The position numbers and the translations under genes are program-made. Of a stretch of 8,803 nucleotides of DNA, positions 1-6,043 are shown piece after piece. Every line of letters begins with the position of its first letter. Position 1 is the stretch's first letter. The notes under the pieces are model-generated. The model did not search any database. It saw only the letters and a list, made by a program, of their open reading frames with translations, and was not told the DNA's origin. This DNA is from JALUUH01 sp964636675. GTDB lineage: Bacteria; Pseudomonadota; Gammaproteobacteria; S012-40. The stretch spans positions 1 through 8,803 of the forward strand of contig CAZWUO010000163.1 in the NCBI GenBank assembly GCA_964636675.1, given 5' to 3'.

Positions 1-173
1 AACAAACTCATTCGTTTTCTCATCAATCGCTTAATGATATCTCATAGCGGTTAACTGCGGAATCTAGGGTCAATGTAGGCATTGAGAGGATAGTTTTCAG
101 CAGGTTTTCTAAGTGCCTGGAATTTGCCGAGCTTGCTAAATCACCAATGTTCGAGTATCGTTACGGGATGTTT

Positions 174-272
174 GTTCATTGCTTGAACTTGTTTTTTACA
201 CATTTGCGCCTGTGTGGTTAGGTGTGATAAATCGGCAGGGTTTTTGCCTTTTGATTGTTCATCTTGTGAACA
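174..272. promoter_or_regulatory. Two matching inverted repeats upstream of the first MNT/HEPN pair
   Basis: The sequence GTTCA-N5-TGAAC occurs at 174-188 and again at 257-271, where it extends to TGTTCA-N5-TGAACA (256-272). The two centres are 83 bp apart, close to eight helical turns. Both lie 100-200 bp upstream of the MNT start at 379. Repeated dyads of this kind are typical of operator pairs for a dimeric repressor, and MNT/HEPN operons are often autoregulated, but the binding protein is unknown. No convincing -35/-10 pair was found. The rest of 1-378 shows no supportable gene on either strand. Confidence 0.35.
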
Positions 273-378
273 TAGAAGTTTATTGTAGATGGCATATTTG
301 GAGTGATTGGGGTATGCCTAAAGCAACGGGGGTAACGGGATAGCCAAACGCCCCTAAATACGAGGTCGAAAAATATTT

Positions 379-678
379 ATGCGCCTCAGTCTTGAGCAAC
401 AAAACATTATTAAGAATGAAGTCCATGCGCATTTTGGGCCTGATGCGGAAATATGGCTGTTTGGATCGCGCGTTGATGATCGTGCTAAAGGCGGAGATAT
501 TGATTTGTATATTGAAACAGACCATCCACTGGAAAATATTTTGCCAAAGGAGCTGAGTTTACACGCGGGATTGATGCAAAAACTAGGGGATCAGCGAATA
601 GATATAGTGATTCATCAGTCGGCTGCAGCACTGAAGGAAATACATAAACAAGCTTTGGCTACCGGCGTTCGTTTATGA
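379..678 (+). CDS. MNT-domain nucleotidyltransferase, MntA-like antitoxin
   Basis: This is a minimal nucleotidyltransferase of 99 residues, the expected length for the single-domain MNT family. It shows the signature GS at residues 29-30, followed by GGDID with the metal-binding aspartates at 40 and 42. A third acidic residue is likely at D75 in RIDIV. In the characterised MntA/HepT systems the MNT protein neutralises the HEPN toxin by transferring AMP to a tyrosine next to the HEPN active site. All residues needed for that chemistry appear present, so I infer an active cytoplasmic antitoxin. The stop overlaps the start of the downstream HEPN gene as ATGA, which suggests translational coupling. 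A degraded paralogue with the same start, length and motif spacing lies at 1210-1509. Confidence 0.88.
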   Translation: MRLSLEQQNIIKNEVHAHFGPDAEIWLFGSRVDDRAKGGDIDLYIETDHPLENILPKELSLHAGLMQKLGDQRIDIVIHQSAAALKEIHKQALATGVRL

Positions 679-1154
679 CGGATACCCGCTCAATACAGAG
701 GTTAAGGCAGACACTTGATGTTGTCGCAAAAGAAAATCGTTATCTGCAATCGGTAAGAGGGCGATTATTTCCACAACACGATCTTCTGACGAAAGAATGG
801 TTAAGCGCCTTGTTGAGCACCCCAGAGGGGGAGGACCGATTGGAATCTTTTGGCGCTAAGTTCGCGCGCATGCAAGATACGGTGATAGACAAGTTATTGC
901 CCAGGTTTTTATATGCCGTTGGTGAAACCCCAGGTACAGCGATAGATAATTTAAATCGCATTGAAAAGTTAGGGTTGATAAGCAGGTCTGATGACTGGAT
1001 TGCGATGAGAAGACTAAGAAACAAACTCGTCCATGAATACATTGATGACGAGGAAGAAATGCTTCCCGCATTAATGCAAGCTGATAAGTTTAGTAGCGAG
1101 CTGAGTTCAGCGTTTGAAAATATTTTGCGTTATGTGGAAAAAAAATTAGCGTAG
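675..1154 (+). CDS. HEPN-domain toxin, HepT-like ribonuclease
   Basis: This 159-residue, mainly helical protein carries the HEPN catalytic motif as RNKLVHEY: R115, H120 and Y122, i.e. R-x4-H-x-Y. In characterised HepT toxins the Arg and His form the RNase active site and the Tyr is the residue AMPylated by the partner MNT protein. All three residues are intact, so this is the one apparently functional HEPN toxin in the window. The central segment (FARMQDTVIDKLLP, residues 63-76) recurs in the broken HepT copy at 4895-5235, confirming the family. It overlaps the MNT stop by 4 nt, the usual tight coupling of these operons. The RNA target cannot be read from the sequence. Confidence 0.85.
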   Translation: MTDTRSIQRLRQTLDVVAKENRYLQSVRGRLFPQHDLLTKEWLSALLSTPEGEDRLESFGAKFARMQDTVIDKLLPRFLYAVGETPGTAIDNLNRIEKLGLISRSDDWIAMRRLRNKLVHEYIDDEEEMLPALMQADKFSSELSSAFENILRYVEKKLA

Positions 1155-1209
1155 CGGGGCTGCGATTAAGTTAGCAAGCAAGATGAGAGCAAGGCAATAA
1201 AGAAAGCAG

Positions 1210-1509
1210 ATGCGTCTAACCGAACACCAACAAAGCGTGATACGCGAAGCCACCGCGGAAGTATTTGGGCCTGTCGCGACGGTTCGCTTGTTTGGTTCGC
1301 GGGTGGATGATTGCTTATGAGGGGGTGATATTGATTTGTTGGTTGAATGTTCTGAGTCAATAGAAGCCGCGGGCTTGAAGTCTGCAAAATTAACCGCGTT
1401 AATTCAACGTCGTCTCGGTGATCAAAAAATTGATGTGCTTTGCATGTGGCCGGGTTCGATTTTGTCAGCCGTACATTAGAACGCTATTGAAAACGGGATT
1501 GTATTATGA
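1210..1509 (+). pseudogene. MNT nucleotidyltransferase with two nonsense codons
   Basis: Read through, this frame gives 99 codons starting MRL, like the intact MNT gene at 379. GS falls at codons 29-30 and GGDID at 38-42, the same positions as in that gene, and QKIDVL supplies the third acid. Two in-frame stops interrupt it: TGA at codon 37 (1318-1320), just before GGDID, and TAG at codon 90 (1477-1479). The first fits a single C-to-T change in an Arg CGA codon, the second one in a Gln CAG codon; these ancestral codons are inferred. The natural stop is TGA at 1507-1509. An ATGA at 1506-1509 looks like the surviving start of a HEPN partner, but after four codons the MarR gene begins, so that partner is gone. 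The antitoxin is almost certainly inactive. Confidence 0.85.
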
Positions 1510-1516
1510 AGTCGCT

Positions 1517-1846
1517 ATGACCGAAGAAATTCGTTATAAAATATTAAAACTGCTGGCAGAAAACCCGGATATTAGTCAACGGGAATTAGCGGTTTCATTA
1601 GGTATTAGTCTGGGGAAAACTAATTTTTGCTTGCAAGCATTGAAGCAAAAAGGTTGGGTGAAAGTGAAAAACTTTAAGAATAATCCTGACAAGCGGCGTT
1701 ACTTTTATTTTTTAACACCCAAAGGCATTGAAGAAAAAACCAAGGTGACCGCGCGGTTTCTCAAACGAAAATTGACTGAATACGAAATGTTGGAAAGGGA
1801 AATCGCTCGATTGCGCAAAGAAGTTTCAAATCAGGAGTCTCTGTAA
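1517..1846 (+). CDS. EPS-associated MarR-family transcriptional regulator
   Basis: This 109-residue winged-helix protein matches the EPS-associated MarR-like family by its start (MTEEIRYKILKLL) and helix-turn-helix (about residues 17-45, ISQRELAVSLGISLGKTN). A wing with a KNFKNN-type segment follows at about 49-66, then a charged C-terminal helix (about 84-104) likely to form a coiled coil for dimerisation. Members are typically found at exopolysaccharide loci. I chose the start at 1517 because the family begins with this Met. An upstream start at 1418 would only add translation of the dead MNT gene in another frame. The start overlaps a 4-codon remnant ORF (1506-1520) as ATGA. rfaH begins immediately after the stop, so the two are very likely co-transcribed. 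It probably controls the polysaccharide genes, but its operator is not known. Confidence 0.85.
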   Translation: MTEEIRYKILKLLAENPDISQRELAVSLGISLGKTNFCLQALKQKGWVKVKNFKNNPDKRRYFYFLTPKGIEEKTKVTARFLKRKLTEYEMLEREIARLRKEVSNQESL

Positions 1847-2395
1847 ATGAAACGTCAACAGACCCTAGATGACGCGACCCCAGAAAAGAAGCAGCAAAAA
1901 AATTGGTATTTGGTGTATACCAAACCGCGCCAAGAAGAGCTGGCTGCAGAGAACTTAATTCGTCAGGGATACGAAGTATTTTTACCCAAGCTGCGTGAGT
2001 CGCGACAATCTCATCGGGCGGCAAAAAACAAGATAGTTCCGTTGTTTTCGCGTTATTTGTTTATCAGTCTTGATTGTGATACCGATCAATGGGCGCCCAT
2101 TAGGTCTACGCTTGGTGTTTCCATGTTAGTAAGATTTGGCTCACTGCCGCTCGCGGTGCCCGAAAGCTTGGTCACCCGATTAAAGACGGAAGTCTGTGAA
2201 CACGGCTATATCAATGTTCCAGAAAAAAAATATACATCCGGTCAGACTGTACGCATCACTGATGGCGCGTTGCAAGGCTATGAAGCGATTTTTTCAGCGT
2301 CTAATGGCAGTGATAGGGTGATCGTATTGCTCAATATCATTGGGCAGCAATCTTCAGTTTCAGTGCCAAAACATTTTGTAGAAGCTATTGGCTAA
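1847..2395 (+). CDS. rfaH: Transcription antitermination protein RfaH (NusG paralogue)
   Basis: This 182-residue NusG-type protein has an N-terminal NGN domain at about residues 19-112. Family landmarks include WYLVYTKPRQEE, PLFSRYLF and LGVSMLVRFG. A short linker leads to a KOW-containing C-terminal domain (about 131-182, SGQTVRITDGALQGYEAIF). The VRFG and GYEAIF segments resemble RfaH more than housekeeping NusG. RfaH is recruited to paused RNA polymerase at ops sites, suppresses termination and, through its refolding C-terminal domain, recruits ribosomes to long surface-polysaccharide operons. A good Shine-Dalgarno (AGGAG, 1833-1837) lies inside the end of the MarR gene, 9 nt before the ATG, and the two genes abut. 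An exact ops element lies 150 nt downstream. The first ~17 polar residues are an extension relative to E. coli RfaH. Confidence 0.9.
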   Translation: MKRQQTLDDATPEKKQQKNWYLVYTKPRQEELAAENLIRQGYEVFLPKLRESRQSHRAAKNKIVPLFSRYLFISLDCDTDQWAPIRSTLGVSMLVRFGSLPLAVPESLVTRLKTEVCEHGYINVPEKKYTSGQTVRITDGALQGYEAIFSASNGSDRVIVLLNIIGQQSSVSVPKHFVEAIG

Positions 2396-2606
2396 GCGTT
2401 GATTTTTTAAGTGGTTTGAGTTTCGTGGTTTTGTACACTGCGCCCAGGAAATGTGCGCGCAATAAGTTAGATGCTTGATTTAAAATCAGAGGCTCTCTAG
2501 GGAGTGATATTTAAATAATGATACGAGGCAGATAATGCATTGTAGGGCGGTAGCGTGTCTAACCTAAATCGACAAGTATTGGGTTCGGTTGTTGAATTAG
2601 CGCCTT
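2396..2606. other. Gene-free leader region between rfaH and the next ORF
   Basis: No coding gene is supportable here. It contains a perfect dyad TGATTT-A-AAATCA at 2476-2488, an AT-rich stretch around 2507-2519 with a possible -10 (AATAAT, 2514-2519) but no good -35, and then the ops element at 2546-2557. The order dyad, possible promoter and ops fits a promoter plus transcribed leader of an RfaH-dependent operon. The promoter itself is inferred. No clear intrinsic terminator follows rfaH. Confidence 0.4.
2546..2557 (+). promoter_or_regulatory. ops element (RfaH recruitment site)
   Basis: The 12 bases GGCGGTAGCGTG match the ops element of enterobacterial RfaH-controlled operons without a mismatch, and the preceding G also fits the JUMPstart consensus. 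In known systems this sequence in the transcript leader pauses RNA polymerase, and the exposed non-template strand recruits RfaH. It lies on the same strand as, and shortly after, the rfaH gene, and upstream of the region leading to gmd. No other copy was seen in the window. A chance exact match next to an rfaH gene is unlikely, though activity is inferred. Confidence 0.85.
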
Positions 2607-2780
2607 ATGCTCAACGTGGTTCTGCTATGCTTGCGCCAAAAAACGCTTGCCGCCTCTCTTGCCCAATACATTGATTATCAGTCTCGGTCCTCTTTAGTGA
2701 TTGATGAAAAGCATAAGCTTGTTAAAAGTGAAGGGTGGATAAGTGAAACGCATCCACCATTTTATCGTCTAGAGTCTTGA
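2607..2780 (+). CDS. Doubtful 57-codon ORF, unrecognised
   Basis: An ATG-initiated frame runs 57 codons to TGA at 2778-2780. The product includes LAASLAQYIDYQSRSS and VIDEKHKLVKSEGW and resembles no family I recognise. Its 3' end is formed by a copy of the dispersed repeat, read in frame as GWISETHPP, so at least the C-terminus is repeat-derived. No convincing ribosome binding site precedes the ATG. An overlapping frame from GTG 2555 is open for about 39 codons, so a frameshifted remnant of a longer gene is another possibility. Treat it as hypothetical. Confidence 0.2.
   Translation: MLNVVLLCLRQKTLAASLAQYIDYQSRSSLVIDEKHKLVKSEGWISETHPPFYRLES
2730..2758 (+). repeat. Dispersed repeat, diverged copy 1
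   Basis: A 29-bp segment ending in CGCATCCACC matches the repeat at 4596-4625 and 5467-5496 at about 25 of 29 positions, allowing for a GTGG/GGGG variant. It is the most diverged of the four copies in this window and lies within the 3' end of the doubtful ORF at 2607. Confidence 0.6.
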
Positions 2781-2828
2781 CAGTGTACTAATCATGCAAC
2801 AACGGATTATTAACAGAGTGTAAGCAGA

Positions 2829-4424
2829 TTGGAACGATTTTTTAATAACGCAGGTCCTTGCATAGAGAGCGATCATTATATTATTGATCCGCTAAAGCGC
2901 ATTGATTTGCCTGAAGTAGAGCACCTGATCGAGCAAAAGCGTTACTTCGTTTTGCATGCTCCACGGCAAACCGGCAAGACTACCTCGTTGCTCGCGTTGA
3001 TGCACCATCTCAATAGCCATGATAAATACCAGGCGCTTTACAGCAATATTGAAGCAGCGCAGGCTGTACGTGGCGATGTGACACGAGGAATGTTTACCGT
3101 AGTCACGCAAATCGCCGAGCAAGCAGACATTCATCTGCATGATAAGCGCTTCAAAACTTGGGCAAAGGTCGCGCTCGACGAAGCGGGACCAGAAGGCGCA
3201 TTGAGCGCGTTGCTTTCTCGTTGGGCGCGTGAAGCGGGTAAGCCCGTCGTGCTGATGTTAGACGAAGTCGATGCCTTAGTGGGCGATACGTTAATATCAC
3301 TGTTACGCCAAATCCGCGCGGGTTATGGCCAACGCCCCAGTGCTTTTCCACAAACGGTGATACTTTGCGGCGTGCGCGATGTGCGTGACTATCGCATCCA
3401 CACGGCGCAAAACGAAATTATCACGGGCGGTTCTGCGTTTAACATCAAAGCAAAATCCTTGCGCTTGGGTAATTTTAATAAAGAGGAAGTAGAAAATCTC
3501 TATGCACAACACACGGCACAAACCGGGCAAACCTTTGCGCCGGAGATGTTTCCAGAACTGTGGCAAGACACCTGTGGACAGCCGTGGCTGGTGAATGCCC
3601 TGGGTTACGCGCTAACCTGGGACGACAGAGAAGCACGTGATCGAACTATGCCGTTAAGCCTAGAACATTATCGCGCGGCGCGGGAAAGTTTGATTCAATC
3701 GCGAGCCACCCATTTAGATCAACTCACCGACAAGCTAAAAGAAGAGCGTGTGCATCAAGTCATTGCAGCCCTGCTGCGTGGCGAGTTGGTCGCAGAAAAA
3801 TTTCCAGCAGACGATATTCAATACGTCACTGACCTTGGCTTAATCACCAGTCAGCCGTCATTGAAAATAGCTAACCGAATCTACCAAGAAGTGATACCCC
3901 GTGAGCTCACCTGGCCGATCCAAGTTGTCTTGACCCATGAACAAGCATGGTATCTCACCCCGGACAATCACTTAGATATGCCTAAATTGCTTGCGGCCTT
4001 CCAGCAATTTTTCCGCGAGCATTCCGATGCCTGGATGGAAAAATGCGATTACAAAGAAGCCGGCCCACAATTATTACTGCAAGCTTTTTTACAACGCATC
4101 ATCAATGGCGGCGGACGTGTTAACCGGGAATACGGCTTGGGCCGTCGGCGTACTGATTTATTCGTAGAATGGCCACTCGATGAAAAACAAGGCTATAACG
4201 GCTCGATGCAGCGCATCGTCATCGAACTCAAACTCCTGCACAAAAGCTTGGAACAGACCTTGACTGAAGGCCTAAAACAAACCGCCGATTATGTCGATCG
4301 CTGTGGTGCCGAAGAAGCACACTTGATCATTTTCGACCGACGACCGGAGATCAGTTGGGATGATAAAATCTGGCAGCGTAGCGAAAAAATAGATAATCAA
4401 AACATCCAGGTATGGGGTGCATGA
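2829..4424 (+). CDS. AAA ATPase with C-terminal PD-(D/E)XK nuclease-like domain
   Basis: This 531-residue protein begins MERFFNNAGPC, a typical start for this AAA-like ATPase family. Walker A is APRQTGKT at residues 44-51 and Walker B is VVLMLDEVD at 140-148. The C-terminal region has TDLF (D443), then IELK (E466, K468) and a following GLKQTADY. This is the D...ExK...Q arrangement of PD-(D/E)XK enzymes of the type often fused to such ATPases. Related proteins are multicopy and of unclear role, with mobile-element or defence functions suspected. TTG at 2829 is the only usable start: an in-frame stop at 2811-2813 is followed by no ATG or GTG, and AGAG lies about 10 nt upstream. The frame is intact among degraded neighbours, so it may be under selection or recently acquired. 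It appears more GC-rich than the nearby NT genes. Confidence 0.8.
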   Translation: MERFFNNAGPCIESDHYIIDPLKRIDLPEVEHLIEQKRYFVLHAPRQTGKTTSLLALMHHLNSHDKYQALYSNIEAAQAVRGDVTRGMFTVVTQIAEQADIHLHDKRFKTWAKVALDEAGPEGALSALLSRWAREAGKPVVLMLDEVDALVGDTLISLLRQIRAGYGQRPSAFPQTVILCGVRDVRDYRIHTAQNEIITGGSAFNIKAKSLRLGNFNKEEVENLYAQHTAQTGQTFAPEMFPELWQDTCGQPWLVNALGYALTWDDREARDRTMPLSLEHYRAARESLIQSRATHLDQLTDKLKEERVHQVIAALLRGELVAEKFPADDIQYVTDLGLITSQPSLKIANRIYQEVIPRELTWPIQVVLTHEQAWYLTPDNHLDMPKLLAAFQQFFREHSDAWMEKCDYKEAGPQLLLQAFLQRIINGGGRVNREYGLGRRRTDLFVEWPLDEKQGYNGSMQRIVIELKLLHKSLEQTLTEGLKQTADYVDRCGAEEAHLIIFDRRPEISWDDKIWQRSEKIDNQNIQVWGA

Positions 4425-4540
4425 GGGTGGGGTGAAAATTAACCCTAGCAAGCGATAACCGAGTTGTTGAAACCTGTGTTATTGGGGCGCTGTCACACCC
4501 CTAAGTTCGTGGTCTTTTGTTTTAAGTTTCTTGAGTTCTC

Positions 4541-4570
4541 GGTGGATGCGCTACGCTTATCCACCCTACA
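4541..4570 (-). repeat. Dispersed repeat copy 2, left arm of a long hairpin
   Basis: This 30-bp copy is inverted relative to the copy at 4595-4624 and pairs with it at 28 of 30 positions across a 24-nt loop (4571-4594). The region downstream of the ATPase gene could therefore form a strong RNA or cruciform hairpin and may act as a transcription end for that gene, although no T-tract follows it. Nothing else is recognisable in 4425-4679. Confidence 0.75.
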
Positions 4571-4595
4571 TTTTAGGCACCGTTGTTAATTTTGT

Positions 4596-4625
4596 GTAGG
4601 GGGGATAAGCGCAGCGCATCCACCA
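4596..4625 (+). repeat. Dispersed repeat copy 3, right arm of the hairpin
   Basis: The 30 bases starting GTAGGGGGGATAAG and ending CATCCACCA are identical at all positions to the copy at 5467-5496. The two lie in direct orientation and bracket the mosaic of toxin-antitoxin fragments between them. Similar GTAGGGTGGAT...ATCCACC elements are common as short interspersed repeats in proteobacterial genomes. Confidence 0.8.
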
Positions 4626-4679
4626 GAAAATGGTATGAAAATTTTTCATTGTTGGGAATGATAACTTTATTCTAAATGC

Positions 4680-4707
4680 TTGATAACAAGTAATTACAGT
4701 ATATATT
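4680..4707 (+). promoter_or_regulatory. Putative sigma-70 promoter for the antitoxin remnant
   Basis: TTGATA (4680-4685) and TATATT (4702-4707) each match consensus at five of six positions with a 16-nt spacer. They lie 30 nt before the remnant ATG at 4738. This suggests that the promoter of a former AbrB-type toxin-antitoxin operon survives although the genes are gone. Confidence 0.5.
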
Positions 4708-4737
4708 TTTATGGTTGGCGTCGAGTAAGGTGAATTT

Positions 4738-4785
4738 ATGAACGAACGCGCAAAACTGATAAAGATAGGTAACTCCCAACGATAG
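4738..4785 (+). pseudogene. 5' fragment of an AbrB/MazE-type antitoxin gene
   Basis: The frame opens MNERAKLIKIGNSQ and stops two codons later at TAG. The KxIKIGNSQ start is characteristic of the SpoVT/AbrB fold of MazE- and VapB-type antitoxins, which normally continue with a GIRIP-like strand and run to about 75-80 residues. Here only about 14 codons remain before the sequence changes abruptly to the end of a HEPN gene at about 4780. A good Shine-Dalgarno (AAGGTG, 4727-4732) and a promoter-like sequence lie upstream, so the initiation region survives intact. The short length limits certainty, but the motif, start and ribosome site agree. Confidence 0.6.
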
Positions 4786-4894
4786 CTTACTCGATTCGGC
4801 GTTGGCCTTGGATAAGCTCTATATTCCCACCCGGTATCCAGATGCGTTGGTCGAACTGACCCCCGCCGAGGTTTATTATCGGAGCAGAAGCGAT
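4781..4894 (+). pseudogene. 3' fragment of a HEPN-domain gene (PF05168-like)
   Basis: In the frame through 4802, the segment DSLLDSALALDKLYIPTRYP followed by DAL...TPAEVY is the characteristic C-terminal end of one HEPN family, in which DKxYIPTRYPDAL and TPAEAY are strongly conserved. The first roughly 80-90 codons, including the region of the catalytic Arg and His, are absent. It begins directly after the AbrB-like fragment and runs in the same frame into a HepT-type segment at about 4895, so both ends are recombination joints. This HEPN family is usually paired with an NT of the kind found here at 6044-6322. It is non-functional as a toxin. Confidence 0.75.
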
Positions 4895-5235
4895 AGTCGT
4901 CTATTTTCACAACCCATTGATACCGTCTGGGTCGGTGGTTTGAATAACAATCCTGAACTTGCCGAGCGATTAGAAGCGTATATTTCCCGGTTTAGACGCA
5001 TGCAAGATACCATCGCTGATAAGTTATTGCCTCGTTGGAGGTGCGTAAGCTTCGCAATCGTCTTGTACATGAATACATGGAAGACGAAGAAGGTTTTGCC
5101 AAAGATCTCATGTTGGCAAAAAAATATAGTTTTTTGCTAGTGGATTGTTTTAATCGTGTATGTGATTTTGCGACGACGTGGATGGACTTGGATAAAAAAC
5201 GTATTCCACAAAAGCTTGTTATTTCGAGTGAGTGA
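4895..5235 (+). pseudogene. HepT-like HEPN toxin gene with truncation, deletion and frameshift
   Basis: The segment from RLFSQPID through SRFRRMQDTIADKLLPRW aligns with residues 30-77 of the intact HepT at 675-1154. The frame then changes at 5035: LEVRKLRNRLVHEY continues with the R-x4-H-x-Y motif intact and runs to TGA at 5233-5235. Compared with the intact gene, about 97 nt are missing between LLPR and the motif segment, and the first ~29 codons are also missing. The catalytic motif is present but no single frame encodes both halves. It follows a HEPN fragment of a different family in the same frame, and its last bases overlap an MNT-like fragment. It could be the lost partner of the dead MNT gene at 1210, but nothing in the sequence proves this. 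Confidence 0.8.
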
Positions 5236-5386
5236 GTCAGATATTGATCTTTTGTTCGAGAATAGGCAAACAGTCGATTACGTCGAACTTTCGGGATTTG
5301 AGATAGACCAAGTGAAGTTGATGCTTAGTAAAGCAACTCGCTTTGTAAGAGAAATGGAAAATCTTTTAAACAGTAAAAACGGCTAG
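5231..5386 (+). pseudogene. Possible MNT nucleotidyltransferase fragment
   Basis: From 5231 the frame reads SESDIDLLFEN, which resembles the DxD half of the MNT signature (usually preceded by GS and about ten residues). The GS half is absent because the sequence upstream belongs to the HepT remnant in another frame. The rest (VELSGFEIDQVKLMLSKATR and onward) is helical and charged, and I cannot match it confidently to the C-terminal part of MNT proteins, so a second joint may lie within it. It ends at TAG 5384-5386. The assignment rests on one short motif. Confidence 0.4.
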
Positions 5387-5466
5387 TGCCGCATCCGTTA
5401 AGGTCATGGTTTTTATTTTCAATTTATCAAAGTTTTTAGTGGTTCCTTATGCTTAATATATTTCCC

Positions 5467-5496
5467 GTAGGGGGGATAAGCGCAGCGCATCCACCA
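5467..5496 (+). repeat. Dispersed repeat copy 4
   Basis: This copy is identical over 30 bases to copy 3 (4596-4625), in the same orientation and 871 bp away. Together they flank the mosaic of toxin-antitoxin fragments. The surrounding interval 5387-5622 contains no supportable gene. Confidence 0.8.
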
Positions 5497-5622
5497 AAAC
5501 GTGTCGAGAAACCAGCTGACGAATTGAGTGAGTGTTTATAAGGATATGAAGTTGGATGTATCTTTCAAATATAAGTTGAATAACCAAATTATCCTCAGTT
5601 CGATAGAGACGTAGAGATAATC

Positions 5623-5886
5623 ATGCAAAGACCCGAAAAAATTAGTCTAATAGCGTCAACTTTAAAAAAGCAATTTAAAGATGATCTGCTTGCCATTTAT
5701 CTTTTTGGCTCTTGGGGAACTGAATTTGAGACTAAAGAAAGTGATATTGATATCGCAATATTTCTTAGAAAAAAAATATCTCAAAAAGATACTTGGGAGC
5801 TTGGGCAAGATCTAGCGATTAAAATGAAACAAAATGTTGATCTACTTTCAGCCTTTGTGATTGAAAAAAGCAAATTTGGAAAATAA
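5623..5886 (+). CDS. MNT-domain nucleotidyltransferase, C-terminally short
   Basis: An 87-residue nucleotidyltransferase with FGSW at 28-31 (GS at 29-30), then ESDIDIAIFL with D41 and D43, and a third acid at D73 in NVDLL. The core catalytic residues are all present. MntA proteins of this shape usually run to about 130 residues, with a C-terminal helix and strand that contact the HEPN partner. Here the frame ends soon after the third acid, and no continuation is visible in the other frames. No HEPN gene follows; 5887-6043 is empty. The gene is AT-rich compared with the ATPase gene. It is probably a truncated, orphan antitoxin, and whether it is still made is unknown. Confidence 0.7.
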   Translation: MQRPEKISLIASTLKKQFKDDLLAIYLFGSWGTEFETKESDIDIAIFLRKKISQKDTWELGQDLAIKMKQNVDLLSAFVIEKSKFGK

Positions 5887-6043
5887 CCCCCAGGTAGGTG
5901 ATGGGTTTGTCTGACAAGAAATAGTAATGAAGACCGAATTGTTAGTAGTCTACCTGCTCTATGGTTAATGCAATGTTGTTTTGTGACAATAGCTACTATC
6001 GAAATTGTTTTAGAGAATGAACAAATACAACGGATACTTACTG

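Noticed and set aside
280..525. Minus-strand 81-codon ORF across the first MNT start
   Set aside because: It overlaps the well-supported MNT gene and shows no recognisable domain.
740..1071. Minus-strand ORFs opposite the HepT gene
   Set aside because: They are shadows of a well-supported plus-strand gene, lack family resemblance and have no ribosome sites.
1210..1509. Stop-codon recoding or selenocysteine to explain internal stops
   Set aside because: TGA, TAG and TAA all interrupt different genes here, while the intact genes end normally with the same codons. No single recoding scheme fits; decay is simpler.
1418..1516. Longer start for the MarR gene
   Set aside because: The extra 33 codons overlap the MNT relic in another frame, do not fit the family, and the family start MTEEIR is at 1517.
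2777..2810. TTGACA at 2777-2782 as promoter of the ATPase gene
   Set aside because: No acceptable -10 element at 16-18 nt spacing; the nearest, GATTAT, is 22 nt away.
4485..4505. Intrinsic terminator after the ATPase gene (GGGG...CCCC)
   Set aside because: The stem is only about four pairs and no T-tract follows.
2730..5496. CRISPR array from the repeated 29-30 bp units
   Set aside because: Only four copies, in both orientations and hundreds of bases apart, with no regular spacers and no cas genes.
6017..6043. Upstream ATG for the NT gene at 6044
   Set aside because: AGAGA is too close to ATG 6017, while ATG 6044 has better spacing and gives the GS motif the same position as in the sibling genes.
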